The notes beneath the pieces are model-generated. The model was not told the origin of the DNA. It saw only the letters and a list, made by a program, of their open reading frames with translations, and ran no database searches. From positions 31,434,001 through 31,498,000 of the forward strand of contig JBITNC010000001.1 of assembly GCA_050084985.1 (NCBI GenBank): 64,000 bases of DNA, in the 5' to 3' direction. Each line of letters starts with the position of its first letter. Position 1 is the stretch's first letter. A program made the translations under genes and the position numbers. The stretch comes from Nageia nagi. Lineage: Eukaryota; Pinophyta. Positions 1-12,180 of this stretch are shown here, in pieces.

Positions 1-659
1 AGAGGTATATGTGCTTGGAGATTAATTAAATACTAAAATATAGAGATGATTAGTGATAAATACCATGCTATTATAGCCTAAGTCTACTATTTTTAGGCTA
101 TTAACAACCTTTTTTTATAAGTCAATAGTGGAAGTTGAATGAGCATTAACAATTTAGATAGTTGAGTAGTTCAGGATCATCAACCAAATATTGGAGACAT
201 TTATAGGCCTATTAAAATGTGTGCTACTTTGTTGATTCATAATCTTAGCTTAGAGAGTTTTGGTACTGTAAATATTTTAAGGAAGGCCAAGAGTCATTCT
301 AAAAAATTTATAGTTTAGAAGTTATTCTTTTTGCTGTAGATGATTGTAGTAGTGTTGTAGGAGATGGTATTGCCATTATTGTGATGGTATTTCTCTATGC
401 ATGTAATATTATAATGTCCATAGAAAATGATAAGAGAAAGATCTAATTCCATAGTAATTTAGGCCAAATTGGATGAACCAAGGTAAATCATTTTGTTGAT
501 ATTATTATGTGTGATTGAGATTATTAATTTGTAGTTTTACATTGTACAATTTCAAATTTATATGTAATTTTATGGATTTCATAATGATGAATAATTTTTT
601 CATTTGAATTTGTAAGTGAGGATCTGAGTATGCTATAATCATTTGGTGATTACAAATCA
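1..659 (+). repeat. Element A 5' LTR (left end cut by window)
   Basis: Matches the A 3' LTR pieces at 5,374-5,425 and 30,947-31,321, for example the shared TTGTTAACAACC-type stretch and the block around 420-659 against 31,080-31,321. It ends in CA two bases before a primer-binding site. The 3' copy lacks roughly 150-200 bp found here near 200-400, so one copy has suffered an indel. Confidence 0.82.
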
Positions 660-661
660 TG

Positions 662-673
662 TGGTATCAGAGT
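662..673 (+). promoter_or_regulatory. Primer-binding site of element A
   Basis: TGGTATCAGAGT matches the plant initiator-Met tRNA primer site TGGTATCAGAGC in 11 of 12 positions and lies two bases after the LTR end. Confidence 0.85.
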
Positions 674-814
674 TTATGTGTGTAAAATTTGAGGCCAAAA
701 TTTTAGGGATTTCAAGCTACCAATGACATTCTTTTTTATGTTCAAGAGGAGATATCAAAGACCAATAATGATTCTAGAGGATCTTGATATTGGTTGAAGG
801 TACAAGGTGATTGA

Positions 815-1880
815 AATGGATTTTTTGGACGAGAAAAAATCTATTATTCATACCATGTTAGATGTCAATTTTGAAAGGAAATATTTAACAATGGAGAATT
901 ATTTGGCTCGATTGGTTGAGTTGTTGGCTATTGTAGCAAATGTAAATGTCAATCAGAGGTAAAAAAATGAAGTTGAAGAACCTGATTCATCATCTTCATC
1001 AAATTGAGTTCCATTCAAGGTGGAGTCTAAAGTGGACATTCCTAGTTTTGGTGAAGTGGTTGATGAAAAAAAGTTTAACAATTGGAGGTTTATTTGCAAA
1101 TTCATGGTGTTGTAAATGATGTTGATAAAATCTCTTTTGTTAGATTAAATATGGGTGTACATACTTTAGTTTGATGGGAAATCCATATAGAAACTCTTAT
1201 TCATGAATACTTATCATAAGTATATTCTTAGGTTGAATTTAACAACTTATTAATTATATCCATTGGGATATCATAATAAAAATTTGACAAAATGGTAGTT
1301 TTTTAGGTAGAAAAGAGGGCAAATGGTTCAAGAATACACTACAAAATTTAAAAAACAAGATACTTTGCTTGGGGTTTCACTAAAATATCCTAAAACTTTA
1401 ATAAAATACATTGGATCTTTACATAGTCATTTACAAAAGACTATCATGTTGTTTAATCCTACTAATATTGATCAAGTGTGTGTGCAAGCATAATACTTAG
1501 AGGAGGATGGTAAAGCAAGAATACAATATGATGAATCTAATAAGTCTTCTAATTCAAGGGGATCACAAGATAAAAGTAAATCACAAGATAAAGGGAAAGG
1601 TAAGCATGAAACTAAGACCACTAATACTTTAAAAAAGAAGAAGGTGATAATAGGCATTGTAGTCATTATGATAAAGATGTTTAGGTTAATGATAAATGCT
1701 AGAAACTTCATCTATAATTATGTCCATATAAGAAAAAGAATAAGGAAAAAACTAATGCTATGGCTCTTAAATGTGAGGATGTTGAGGTAAGTTTAGATGT
1801 TGATGAGAAACTAAATTGTTTAGGCATTCATAAGGTTGAAGAATATCAAGACATTTAAGAATAAAGAATTCATTTATTCT
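815..1880 (+). pseudogene. gag: Element A gag remnant
   Basis: Degraded gag. Frames before 1,100 encode a hydrophilic leader, then a stretch with FKVESKVDIPSF and NNWRF that resembles the start of a retrotransposon gag core. Around 1,322-1,500 the translated text (QEYTTKF, LIKYIGSL) aligns with the gag of element B (QEYTTKFQKR, LLKYIGYL). Near 1,655 is a broken zinc knuckle: the first Cys survives, the second is Tyr and the His is Val. Several stops and frame changes rule out a functional product. Confidence 0.7.
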
Positions 1881-1899
1881 ACCTCAAAATCCTAATTAA

Positions 1900-2230
1900 G
1901 AAAACAAGAGTGGATTGCATTTTTGATTTGGGTTCTCAAGCAAATTTGATTTTGAAATCCATGGTAAGTAATTTGGGATTAGAAACTTTCAACCATCCAA
2001 ATCTATATCCTTTAGATTGGGTGCATTGCAATTCTAGTTTGCAAGTCACTAAACAATGTAAGTTGAAATTTACTATCTATATAAAGTACATTGATGAAGT
2101 TATGGTTCATGTTGTTCCTTTAGACATTTATAGTGTTATTATTGGTAACCCTTATATGTGTGACAAAGATGCTTTTTATTACAAAAGATTAAATAAATTA
2201 TGATTAATGAAATATAGAAAAGTATTTCTA
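1900..2230 (+). pseudogene. pol: Element A retropepsin-like protease remnant
   Basis: The frame opens at 1,910 and runs 97 codons to a stop at 2,203. Near its start is the active-site segment FDLGSQANLI, which aligns with FDTSSQANLI in element B and MDLGSQANLI in element E. The usual retropepsin triad is Asp-Thr/Ser-Gly; here the second residue is Leu. Further on, VPLDIYSVIIGNPYM corresponds to the conserved hydrophobic-Gly segment of the fold. It lies between gag and RT as expected for a gypsy pol. The stop at 2,203 separates it from RT. Confidence 0.75.
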
Positions 2231-2559
2231 GCTAGTGTACATAAAAGCCAAAAAAAGCTTCCTTTGGGCATTACAAGTTAATTAAAATGGTTTGTAAATA
2301 CTTATAAAAATTTTTTGTTGATCATGGTGAAAATTGGAGCTTATAGTGAGGTGAATCTCATGTTGTTAGTAGCATGCAACATTGATTCTAGGTTGTTAAC
2401 AACATGCAAAAGGGAAGAACAAATGCATATTTCAGTTTGAGAGTTTACTAACTTGTTTATAGAGCCACATGGATTGCCTTCTATGCAAGATATACATCAT
2501 GATATTTAGTTGTTACTTGATGCCTCATTTCCCAACATAGCTTTGTATTGGTAATCAAT

Positions 2560-3320
2560 TTTGGAGCAAGAGGATATAAATAGGTAGATTCAAGAGTTAG
2601 TTGATCAAGGTGTAATCATACCAAGTACATTTCCATGTGGATCACCTATGATTTTGATTCCCAAAAAGGATCAAACATGGAGAATGTGTATTGAATATAG
2701 AGCACTTAACAAAATCACCATCAAAAATTGCTATCCTTTACCTCAGATAGATGATCTTTTGGATTAGTTGCAAGGAGAAAGATTCTTTATAAAGTTAGAC
2801 TTAAGGAGTAGATATCCCCAAGTTTGAATCATGGAAGAGGAAACTTGGAAGACCACTTTCAAGAAAAGACAAGGTCTATTTGAGTGGCTTATTTTGCCAT
2901 TTTTTTGTGTGTAATGTATTGATCACATTTATGAGGGTGATGAATGATATGCCTTTTCCATTTATTGATTCTTTTATTATTGTATACTTGGATTATATTC
3001 TTATTTATAGTTCTAATTGGGAAGAACATGGTGTACATATTAGACAAGTGTTTTAGGCTTTGCATAGGGAGAAGTTGTTAAAAATATCTAAATGTGATTT
3101 TGGCAAAGAGTCTTTGGTGTATTTGGGCCATGTTATTGATCATATGCAACTTAAGATAGATCCTAGTAAAGTAAGTGCTATAGTATATTGGCCAAAGTCA
3201 TCTAATGTAACTAAAGTAAGGAGTTTCTTAGGTGTTTTCCAATATTTGAGAAAGTTTATTATTGATTTTTCTTTTATTACTTCATCTTTACATGATACAA
3301 CTAAAAAAGGCAAGTGTTCC
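2560..3320 (+). pseudogene. pol: Element A reverse transcriptase remnant
   Basis: Typical Ty3/gypsy RT blocks appear in order: ELVDQGVI at about 2,596, then a segment with [17 protein letters not shown] at about 2,680 (conserved R and LNK), FIKLDLRSRYPQV at 2,790, and VYLDYILIYS at 2,982. The catalytic YxDD box has become YLDY at 2,985-2,996, so the second catalytic Asp is lost; element E keeps YLDD at the same place. The RT thumb (LGHVIDHMQLKIDPSKV and VRSFLGVFQYLRKFI) continues in an open stretch at 3,060-3,359. In-frame stops and a shift near 2,920 make it inactive. Confidence 0.82.
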
Positions 3321-3369
3321 AATAGGGGAAACAACAACAAACATATTTTGATACCTTGAAGCAAAATAT

Positions 3370-3780
3370 TGTTAGTGCACTTGTGTTAATACTTCCTAAT
3401 TTTTAGAATCCATTTCAAGTGGATATTGATGTAAGTGGCTATACCACGGGGGCCTTTTTATAAAAAGAAGGTAAGCCAATTTGCTATCTTTCCAAAAAAT
3501 TTAGTGGGGCCATTTTAAATTATCCTACTTATGATAAGGAAATGTATGCATTGGTTCAAGACATTAAAAAGTGGAAATATTACTTAATGGGGAAAGAAAT
3601 AATCATTCATATTGATTATCAACTATTAAAGTACTTACAAACTCAATCAAAATTGTAACAAACTAGACATTATATATGGATGAATTTTCTACAACAATTT
3701 CATCTTGTGATCAAATATAATAAAGGAACACATAATAAGGTTGCTAACATATTTTTAGATCACTTGTACCTACAAATTCT
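3370..3780 (+). pseudogene. pol: Element A RNase H remnant
   Basis: Follows RT directly. The frame reads VDIDVSGYTTGAFL, then GKPICYLSKKFSGA, YDKEMYALVQ, WKYYLMGKEIIIHIDYQ and QFHLVIKYNKGTHNKVANI, which is the standard gypsy RNase H order. The first catalytic Asp (DVS) and the Glu in YDKE are visible. Stops interrupt it. The YDKE region is where element E was cut by A. Confidence 0.78.
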
Positions 3781-3879
3781 ATGTTGTTAGTAGTTTGCAA
3801 CACTGATTTTAGGTTGTTAACAACATGCAAATAGGGGCTAGTGACTTATCTCTCAATGCTGAAATCTCTTCCTTTTCTT

Positions 3880-5300
3880 TTTGAGTCATTTTTAGAGGCA
3901 TATGTGCAAGATCTTGAATTTGGATAGGTGTATGAGAAATTATCTTTATCTAGGTCCAAGTATGAGGGTTTCAATGATTTTTAATTATAAAATGCATTTT
4001 TTTATCATTTTAATGCTTTATGTATACCTATAGATGAAAGGATTGGACTAATTACAAAAAAACATCAGATATTGTGGGACATTTTGGGGTTAGAAAGATA
4101 TTATACAATTTGCAATGGTATCTATATTAGCCAAAGATGTAATATCAAGTTGCCAAGTACATAAAGGGATGTTATTTATGTTACAACAACAAGACAAGTA
4201 CCAAGAAATTGGGTTTGTATCAACCACCACTAATACCAACTCATCCTCAAGAGTGTATTTCCATGGATTTTGTGGGAGGATTACCTATGATCAAGAAGGA
4301 TAATGACTATTTATTTGTTGTTGTGGATATATTTAGCAAGATGTGTGTTTTGACTCATTATAAGAAGATAATAATGGGATAAGATGTTGCAAATTTATTC
4401 TTTTCACATGCTTGAATTCATTTTTGATTGCCTACTTTTATTTTAGATAGATATAGTATATTTTTAGGTAAGTTTTATACATGTTTGTGGGAAAAGATGG
4501 ATAAAAGGTTGAACAGGAGTATCCTTAAATGAATTGAAAAACCAAGGTGATGAATAGAAAAATGGTTCAACTCTTGAGGAGTTATTTTTGGCAAGCATAT
4601 TTAGTCATGGGATGAACATCTTGAATATATCCAACATTCATACAATAGGGTAATTCATTATTCCATTAATAAGAGTCCTTTTGATATTTATTTTGGTTAT
4701 TTACCATCTTCACCTTTTGATTATGTGTTTTAGCATCAAAAGAATGAACAAGATTCACTTGAGAAAGAATAGAAATAAGATGAAGCCTTTGTTGAAAAGA
4801 TTAGGCAAATTTATTTGAAAATATAAGAGCAACTTAAGATAAGCCAATCCAAGTACAATATGATACATGAAAAACATAGAGTTGACCATCCATTTCATGT
4901 GGGAGACCATGTTTGGTTTCATATTAGTAAGGAGAGATTGCAAGGACTTGTCAATAAGTTGATAATTATAGGAATGTTTTTAGATTGAATATATTGACAT
5001 ATATGAACATCTATTTGGTTGTGAATGTGAAATATTTAAAATTTTATGAGCCATCTATGTTGATTGAATATGAAAAAAGTTCATATCAAATTTTACTATC
5101 TCTTGATGACTTAGCTCCTAATACTATGGATGAACTTAAGGAGGATTCCATATTGTAAAACAAGGTTTATACTATAAGAAGATGTAATATAGAGTTGTGG
5201 TTGGTTAGATTGAAAGGATAAAAGCCTAATAAAGCCAAGTGGATCAACAAGTCTAGGGTTGGAAAATTTTATCCTCTTTTATGCATTTGTAAGACTAAAT
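3880..5300 (+). pseudogene. pol: Element A integrase and C-terminal tail remnant
   Basis: Integrase text is spread over several frames. A broken zinc-binding region lies near 4,020-4,170, the core near 4,230-4,640 (CMDFVGGLP-like, then a frame with VMNRKMVQLLRSY), and the C-terminal part near 4,830-4,940 (HRVDHPFHVGDHVWFHISKE), which matches HRVDHNFQVGDQVWLHLSKE in element B. The tail near 5,185-5,280 (ELWLVRLKG, KPNKAKW) also has a counterpart in B. I cannot tell whether the tail is a degraded chromodomain. Confidence 0.72.
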
Positions 5301-5308
5301 ACCTTCTC

Positions 5309-5320
5309 ATTGGGAAGGTG
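5309..5320 (+). promoter_or_regulatory. Polypurine tract of element A
   Basis: ATTGGGAAGGTG lies directly before the 3' LTR start TGATCC, matching GTGGGAAGGAA before TGATCC in element B. Confidence 0.7.
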
Positions 5321-5425
5321 TGATCCAAATTGTATCATTCTAAGTTTATCTCTACAAGAGCATTACTCATCTTAGAGGCATCTATGCTTGGATATTAATT
5401 AAGAATGAAATTTGGAGGTGATTGG
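5321..5425 (+). repeat. Element A 3' LTR, left piece
   Basis: Begins TGATCC after the polypurine tract. From 5,374 it matches window positions 1-53. It ends at the ATTGG target duplicated by element C. Confidence 0.8.
5421..5425 (+). repeat. Element C target-site duplication, left
   Basis: ATTGG, identical to 30,942-30,946 on the far side of element C. Confidence 0.88.
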
Positions 5426-6859
5426 TGTAATGACACACTTAATTGCAATTTTAAGACTCTAGCACTATCAAGGATTTGAATGAAATTAAGATTGAATTAT
5501 GTTACATGATGATAAGTTTTGAATAGAGATATGCTTTATTTGTGCCAATTTAATATTGGCTTCAAGATGTTATGACATAGTTCATAGATTATATCAAAAT
5601 GGAAAATATGAAAAAATACCCAAGGAACCAAGGGTGAATTGGTGATAGGAATACAAGGGTAAGAGTGAAAAAATTATTAGCATTAGTTTGCTAATAAGTC
5701 CTAATGACTATTGTAGATCATGTAGCTACATGGTAGAATAATTAGTCAAGAATATTGATTTTAATGATGAATGTGTGATTTTGGATGTGTGTGTATGGAT
5801 TGACAATTTATCCTATAGAACAAGGTAACCATAATAGGTAAAATGTGTGATTAACTTTTTGTTATGAATTTTCATAATTTAAATTCGAAAAAGGGAGGGC
5901 AAGGAATATTCCCTTATTTTTAATTTGAATTTTTACTTATAGTTGTTAGTAAATTAAAGTGAAAATTAAAATAATAATAGTTAGAAAGGACTAAGATCAC
6001 TTTGTGATATTACAAGATATTTAAATATTTATGAACATAATTGAGCTATGCCCTACTTATTTTTTTCCTTATGTTAGGTATGGGCAATAGTTGGCATTAA
6101 TTTGTTAATTAATAAAAAAGGTTCCAAAGTATTTAATACCACTCCAATCATCAACAACTTTAATAAAACCTACCATAAAAATTATTAAAGGGACGAGTAT
6201 AAATTAATTTGGACATACTTGAACCTCCTTGGATATAAATAGGAGGGTGTAACATTAGGAAAATCATCTACTATAATTTCATTATTCTTATTCTCAAGCT
6301 TTTGGTGTAAAGTTACATGAAGAAGAGAAGCCTCTCCCTTTTTCAAGTCCAGGTGAATTCTTTTTTATTTTAGACAATAAAGTTAAAATGCCTAGTTATA
6401 GTAGTTTTATTTGATGTTATTTAATAAGTTGTATGGAAGGATTAATATTTGATAAATATTCATGGATTGATAGAGCTATTGTACCATTTGAATGAACATA
6501 TTAATTATTTTGTTTAACATATTGCATGTGAAGGTTGGTACCTTTTCTTTTCTTAAAAAAGTAAAGAAGTGGGATCTTATTATTTTTCCCCTTTATTTAA
6601 ATCATTTGGTGGGAATTCTTGAGTACAAATATGTTATGTATTTTAGTATAGTGATGAGACTAGTCAATTAATTCTATTATGATTAGATCATGGGAGCCCA
6701 TGGATTGGAAGAGATCCCAATCTTACCTTACCTTATAAGCTTCTTTGACTCTACTCCTTGTTCTATTCTCCCATATTTTGCATATATGATTATTTGGGTA
6801 CTCACAATCATAATATTCAATGTAAAACCTTTTTCAACTATTATTTGATTGATTATCAT

Positions 6860-7580
6860 AAGCCTCCATGAAGGCACATGCTAGAAAAGTGTTAGCAAAT
6901 GTCTTAAAATTTGGTTTTATTAATAAGTATTATGCTTATTTTCCCCAATGCCATTTTGATAACCCATTTTGTGCATATCTTATCATCATAGTAGTCTATG
7001 AGATAGAAATACAACATGCTGGAAATATGTTAGTAAAGGTTTTAGAGTTTGTCTTTAATCTTAAGTGTTGCATGCCCCTTCATATATCCATTTTGTGCGT
7101 ATTCTACCATCATTGTTGTCTCAAAACATACTTCCTATCAAACAATTTCTAGACCTTGTGTATTCCCTACCTATTAAGCATTCACAACCATAATATTCAA
7201 AGAGAAACCATTTCAACTATGCATTGATGGATCCCAATACCTCCCTCTCAAGATCACGTAATGGTATACATTGGGAGAATGTTAATAAAGGTTGGAAAGT
7301 TTGACTTTACATTTGATAGTAATATCATGGTAAAAATATTTGTAGTCATATATATTCTATGAGATAATGTGCTTGTCTTGAAAACCATCACATTTTGGAA
7401 TGGAAGTTTTAATTCACATCCTCTCTTTCTCTGCATTGAGATTAATCTCTTTGGCATATCATGTATCCATCATTAATGTTTTTGAATAATTTTATAAATT
7501 CCCATAATGGTGTATGCTATAAAACTTTTGACAAATATTATGCCTATCCATTGAATCATTTAAATGCATTTTTTTAGGAC
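6860..7580 (+). repeat. Degenerate internal repeat in the element C LTR
   Basis: Four diverged units start near 6,870, 7,010, 7,258 and 7,505. They share a core of the type CATGCT-GAAATATGTTAGTAAAGGTTT and, in three of them, a following ATTCTATGAGATA or CCATTTTGTG segment. The same array is present in the other LTR at 28,140-28,640, so it predates insertion of C. Confidence 0.5.
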
Positions 7581-9896
7581 CCATTCTACATGTACATTAT
7601 GAAAGTCTTTAAATACGTACACTATGGTCTCTTGGATATAGAGCCTTGAAGAAATTCATCAAAGTTATTATGATATTATTTTTTTGTTTTCAAATTTTGT
7701 ATCACAAGAAGTATATCAAAGAACCATTGAAATGTTAAGTCTTGTGTCCCCTATATAACTATGCACATTAATCTATATTTTCTAATTATCTGATTAGTAA
7801 TAATATATTGCATCCAAGATTTGGATTATTTATATTGATTAATAGATATATTACATTAATAAGGTGAATTTGATGTTGAATTCTTAAGTATGAGGAAAAT
7901 TAAGAAAGCTCTTAAAGTTAAATATAATTTATGTGAAGAAATATTAGTTATTTAAATAGATAGTACATTCTTAAATGAATAGAGATTAATTTCTTAAGAA
8001 TGTATAAAATGATCTTTGAAGCATGATGTAATTATGATTTTTATTTTGAGTAAAAGTACCAATAAAAGATTTACTTAAGATCAAGGAAGGGAGGACCTAA
8101 ATCCTCCCAAGGTCCATAAGAATAGTTTTGAGTGACATTCATTTACATCATGGTCAAGAATTCATAATGGGTTTTCCTGATCCTCAAAATCTTCACCTCC
8201 TTAGTACTCAATCCAGTATCATTGATCCTTGGAATAAGTTCAAGAACAAAGATAAAAAGAGCTACATCAAAGAATGAAGTCATTTTAATTTATTGCTATG
8301 TAATTATTAGCTCAATTTTGTAAAAGGGACTCTCATTAAATAATTAGGGTTACACTCTTTTATTCTCCTTATGTAATAAATTTGTATTATCAATTGATGG
8401 AGTTTCATGTATTCTTTTAGATTTTACTTTAATAAGTATTTATTCTAATTTGAGCTTAAATGAGTTCTTAGAAACAATCTAGATTCCCTATAGGATATTT
8501 ATTGAATGGTATTTAAGGAATCTAATTACATAATATTACTTTACATAAAAAAAAGTGTAATCCCTAACTTAACCTTCTATGATGTGTATGAATTCCATTA
8601 CCTTAGTATGGTCTCAAGATAAAATATAATTCATAATACAAGAAAAATGTTTTATTAGTACTAATTAGATGGATAACATTGAAATCTAAGGATTTATTTT
8701 ATGCTAGTAAAAGAATGATCGAATAGAATTTGGTATAAGATAGTTAAAAATTTAATAAAGATATACCCTAAGTCAATTAGGTTAATGTGTTTAATTTTAT
8801 ACCTTATCAATAAGTTGAAATAATAAAAAGGGATAAAAGAGATTAATTTTAATTATCATGAACAATATATTAAACCTAATTCTTTATAGATGGGATAGGA
8901 ATTTACTACATTAATATTTGGTAAAATCCTAACAAGGTAACTCTAATGTCCTTAGAACATACAAATATAGTTCTCATTGAGGAAAAGAAAAGGTTTTTGA
9001 ATCTTAGGAATCCTCAAATATCAATAAGGATCGAGATGGAATCAATTTGGGAATAAATAAGATATTACAAATGGACATTAGCCTTTTTTGTAAACATGAC
9101 CTCTTGAAGGATTGGATAGTCAATCAACTGGGATTGATAATGGATCAAAGGGGATTAGTAAATGAATTACTTTGTAGTATGATAATTTATCAATCAAGTC
9201 TAGAAGTATATGTTGAAACCTAATATAAACTCATAAATACATGATTGATCTTATAGGATATGAATAATGATTAAAAGGGAAAGATAAACTTGACAACAAC
9301 CTAGATGGAGTCACCCCTAAGGAATCAATTTGACCAAAAAGGAGACTTTTAGATAGATTCAATAATGAAGGAACATGATGTAGAATATTCTCTAGTTGAA
9401 ATTCCCTTGCTAAATGACATTCCAAAGAAATATTCCTTAATGGTGGACCACTTTTAGTCGCACTTCCTTTACAATAGTGGTTGACTTTAGTTTCATCTCA
9501 AAGCATATTACTAGACACTAGAATGAGAATTTTTATAAAGTAGTATTAATTACAAAGTATCATGCATATGGGATATTTGTAGTACTTCTAGATATCTTAT
9601 GCAACTTCTTAAAAAATTTATTTTGAATCTTCCTACATATGATATGGTATCATTAGGTCATGGTTAGTTTGTTTTTATTTTATATCCTTGCTTAAGATTA
9701 ATTAGACTATACAAACCACTCAAGGGTATTGTTTTGATATTGAGGGCTCCCAAAGATATGGGCATAGGGATTTTAGTTTCCATGGTGAACCTAGCCAATA
9801 TATATGGGTAGCTTAGTTTCTCATATCCTTGATAAGATGTCATATGAGGGTAACAATTGATAAAACTATGGTTACTAGGTGAAGGTAATTTAGTAG

Positions 9897-9901
9897 TTAT
9901 A
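9897..9901 (+). repeat. Element B target-site duplication, left
   Basis: TTATA, partner TTCTA at 15,126-15,130. The empty site in C's other LTR (about 30,449) reads TCATA, so each copy has mutated. Confidence 0.65.
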
Positions 9902-10958
9902 TAATCCAAAATTTGGATCCTTACAATATTCAATATGTTTAGTGTTTTCTATTCATTATCAACTTTTTAACACTACTTTCAGATTGAAAATCCAATTCAC
10001 TTTGAGGGAGATGTGTGATTTCTAAGTTTCGGTATTTTTTTATTAAAAAATACAAGAGGCATAAAAAAAGAAAAAAAAGTAATTATTAGGTTCCCATTCA
10101 TGTTTATTTTATTAAATTATATTGTAAAACTCATTTTCCTCTTTTCAACACTTTTTACAATTCATGAAACTAACTTCATGATCAAATGTTATTGCATTTT
10201 GAAGTATGGAATTTTTTTTAATAAAATGGGGGCCATTTGGGAGGCTAGATTGCATGGGGGCATTTTTGAGGCCAAATTGCAAGCTACCAAGTGGCACAAT
10301 ATGGTTGGATCCACCTTGTTTAAGTGGAGATTTGATTTTTGCAAGAGGACTTGATTTTTATAAGTTCTATCTTAGTTTTTATTGGTTTTATCTCCTATTA
10401 TTAGGTTGATTTTATTTGGTAAGCCTATTATCATCCAAAGAGTGTTATCTTTCTTGTTAGTAAGCTCATTTTGGAAGATTTTGGAAACCTTTTGACCCCA
10501 AATTGTAGAAGAGGACAAAGAAGCAAAATGAGTATCCAAAAATTATTTTTATTTGTTATTTCCTTAGCTATAACACATCCAAATTTGACTCCAAAATTTG
10601 TATAAAGAGAAAGCAAATTGGATGTGTTAGGGGAGGAGAGTTTTTGCTCAATATTTGAAGTGTTTTTTAGAGCTGAAGTTTGTGAGTGAATTTGAGAAGA
10701 GACAAAAGGATTATGAAGGTCATTTTGTAAGAGAATTCCACCCACTTTGAAGAGAGAGTTAAGATTGCTAAAGTAGCCCACATTGAGTGAACTAGGGTAA
10801 AATTACTTATCTTTTATGTGATTGGAGTTCTATTTTTCTTCTTTGGTTTTACATACATGCTCTGTTAACTTTATTATAAGCACTTAATTGAATTGAGTGT
10901 GGAATGATCCTAGTTTAAGAATTGAAGTTTAAATTTAATTTTTATGGATAATGTAACA
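9902..10958 (+). repeat. Element B 5' LTR
   Basis: Begins TAATCC (TG changed to TA) and ends CA. It carries about 290 bp at 10,095-10,385 that the 3' LTR lacks, including GC-richer sequence near 10,225-10,350, so the 3' copy probably had a deletion. Elsewhere the copies differ at roughly one base in ten. Confidence 0.84.
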
Positions 10959-10962
10959 TAAT

Positions 10963-10974
10963 AGGTATTAGAGC
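10963..10974 (+). promoter_or_regulatory. Decayed primer-binding site of element B
   Basis: AGGTATTAGAGC differs from TGGTATCAGAGC at two positions and lies four bases after the LTR. Confidence 0.7.
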
Positions 10975-11139
10975 AAGAGAATGAATTAGGATTAACCTAT
11001 ATTTTGTGAGTTTTGTTATTGGTTGTTTGGAAATTGTTTTGCATGAATACAAGGTTGCATAGTAAGAAAGGAGGAGAGGAAATTGAATAAGGATATTCTA
11101 ATATTGGTTCTAGGATTTGTCTAAGGAAGCAAAGAGAAA

Positions 11140-12180
11140 TTGCCATGGCCAATGAAGGAGGATCCAATATGGACAAGAAACTTGTTATATCTATTCAATG
11201 TTTCAAATGATGTCACTCTAATTTCAATACTTCCAAGAACAACAAAATAAGAAAATTGAAGGTGAATCTAGTGAAGGTAAAAAATGGATAATGAAAATGC
11301 AAATACCTATTTTTAAAATACTCCTTTTAAGTTTGATATTATGTTTGATTTGCCTACTTTTGATGGAGAAGTGAATGCTGAAAAATTAGATAATTAGATT
11401 AAGAAGATTGAAGTGTATTATAGAATACAAAAGATTATTAAACATGAGGATAAAATACAATTAGCTACCATTAATATGAGTGGGAATGCACTTATTTGGT
11501 GGGAAATTTATATGTAAAATTGTATGAAATGTAAATATGAATCATCTAATAATTGTATTGCTTCTTGGACTCATTTTGTACAATTTCTTAGAGATCAATT
11601 TTATCCAATAGGATATCATCAAAAAGTGATAATGGAATGGCAAAGATTTTGTTAAGGAAAAGTGAAAATTGGGCAAGAATACACAACTAAGTTTCAAAAA
11701 AGAGCTACCATGCTAGGTATTTCTCTTAATTCTCATGACACTCTTCTAAAGTATATTGGTTATTTGAACAACTATTTGAAACATACTTTGTTAATGTTTT
11801 ATCCAACTAATTTGGATAAAGTTTGTGTACAAACCACACACTTAGAAGAAAGAGGAAAATTTATTAAGAGAAAAATAAAAATTCTTCTAATCCTAATAAT
11901 TATGAAAAGAATAAGGGAAAAGAGAAAACCACATTTACTACACAAAAATAGAATTCCAAGTATGTTTATACTCATCATAAGAGAGAAGGTCATTTAGAGA
12001 CTAAATGTTGGAAATTGCATCCTAAATTACACCTTAAATTTAAAGACCAAAAGAAACAATTAAATACTATTACAAAAGAAGTAGAATATGGTTCTGATGT
12101 AGATGAGAAAATGGCATGTATTGTCTTGCATAATACACCTAATGAAGATGAAGAAAAGAAGAAATAGATTTTTTTCATAT
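11140..12180 (+). pseudogene. gag: Element B gag remnant
   Basis: The frame from 11,330 reads FDIMFDLPTFDGEVNAEKLDN, then VYYRI, ATINMSGNALIWWE and WTHFVQFLRDQFYP, the typical core of Retrotrans_gag. It continues as QEYTTKFQKRATMLGIS in an open stretch at 11,662-11,997. A zinc knuckle near 11,960 has kept its His and last Cys, but the first two Cys are now Tyr and His (THHKREGHLETKCW). A possible start is ATGGCCAATGAAGG at 11,144. In-frame stops occur at 11,395, 11,515 and 11,653. Confidence 0.78.

Larger units (their letters stand above)
5426..9901 (+). repeat. Element C 5' LTR, left piece
   Basis: Colinear with the 3' LTR 26,707-30,454: for example ATTGAATTATGTTA at about 5,490 and 26,780, CTTATTTTCCCCAA near 6,930 and 28,210, TTATTGCTATGTAATTATTAG near 8,290 and 28,840. 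No coding function is seen; open frames here exist in both LTRs and match no family I know. Ends at the TSD of element B. Confidence 0.86.

Noticed and set aside
662-673. tRNA gene suggested by Met-type sequences here and at 15,620, 16,958 and 44,918
   Set aside because: Only the 12-base primer complement is present, always beside an LTR end; no tRNA body.
6868-7152. 94-codon open frame, with a similar 72-codon frame at 28,165-28,383
   Set aside because: Both lie at the same place in the two LTRs of element C, so the similarity reflects LTR identity. The protein shows no known family, and the repeats in it come from the DNA repeat.
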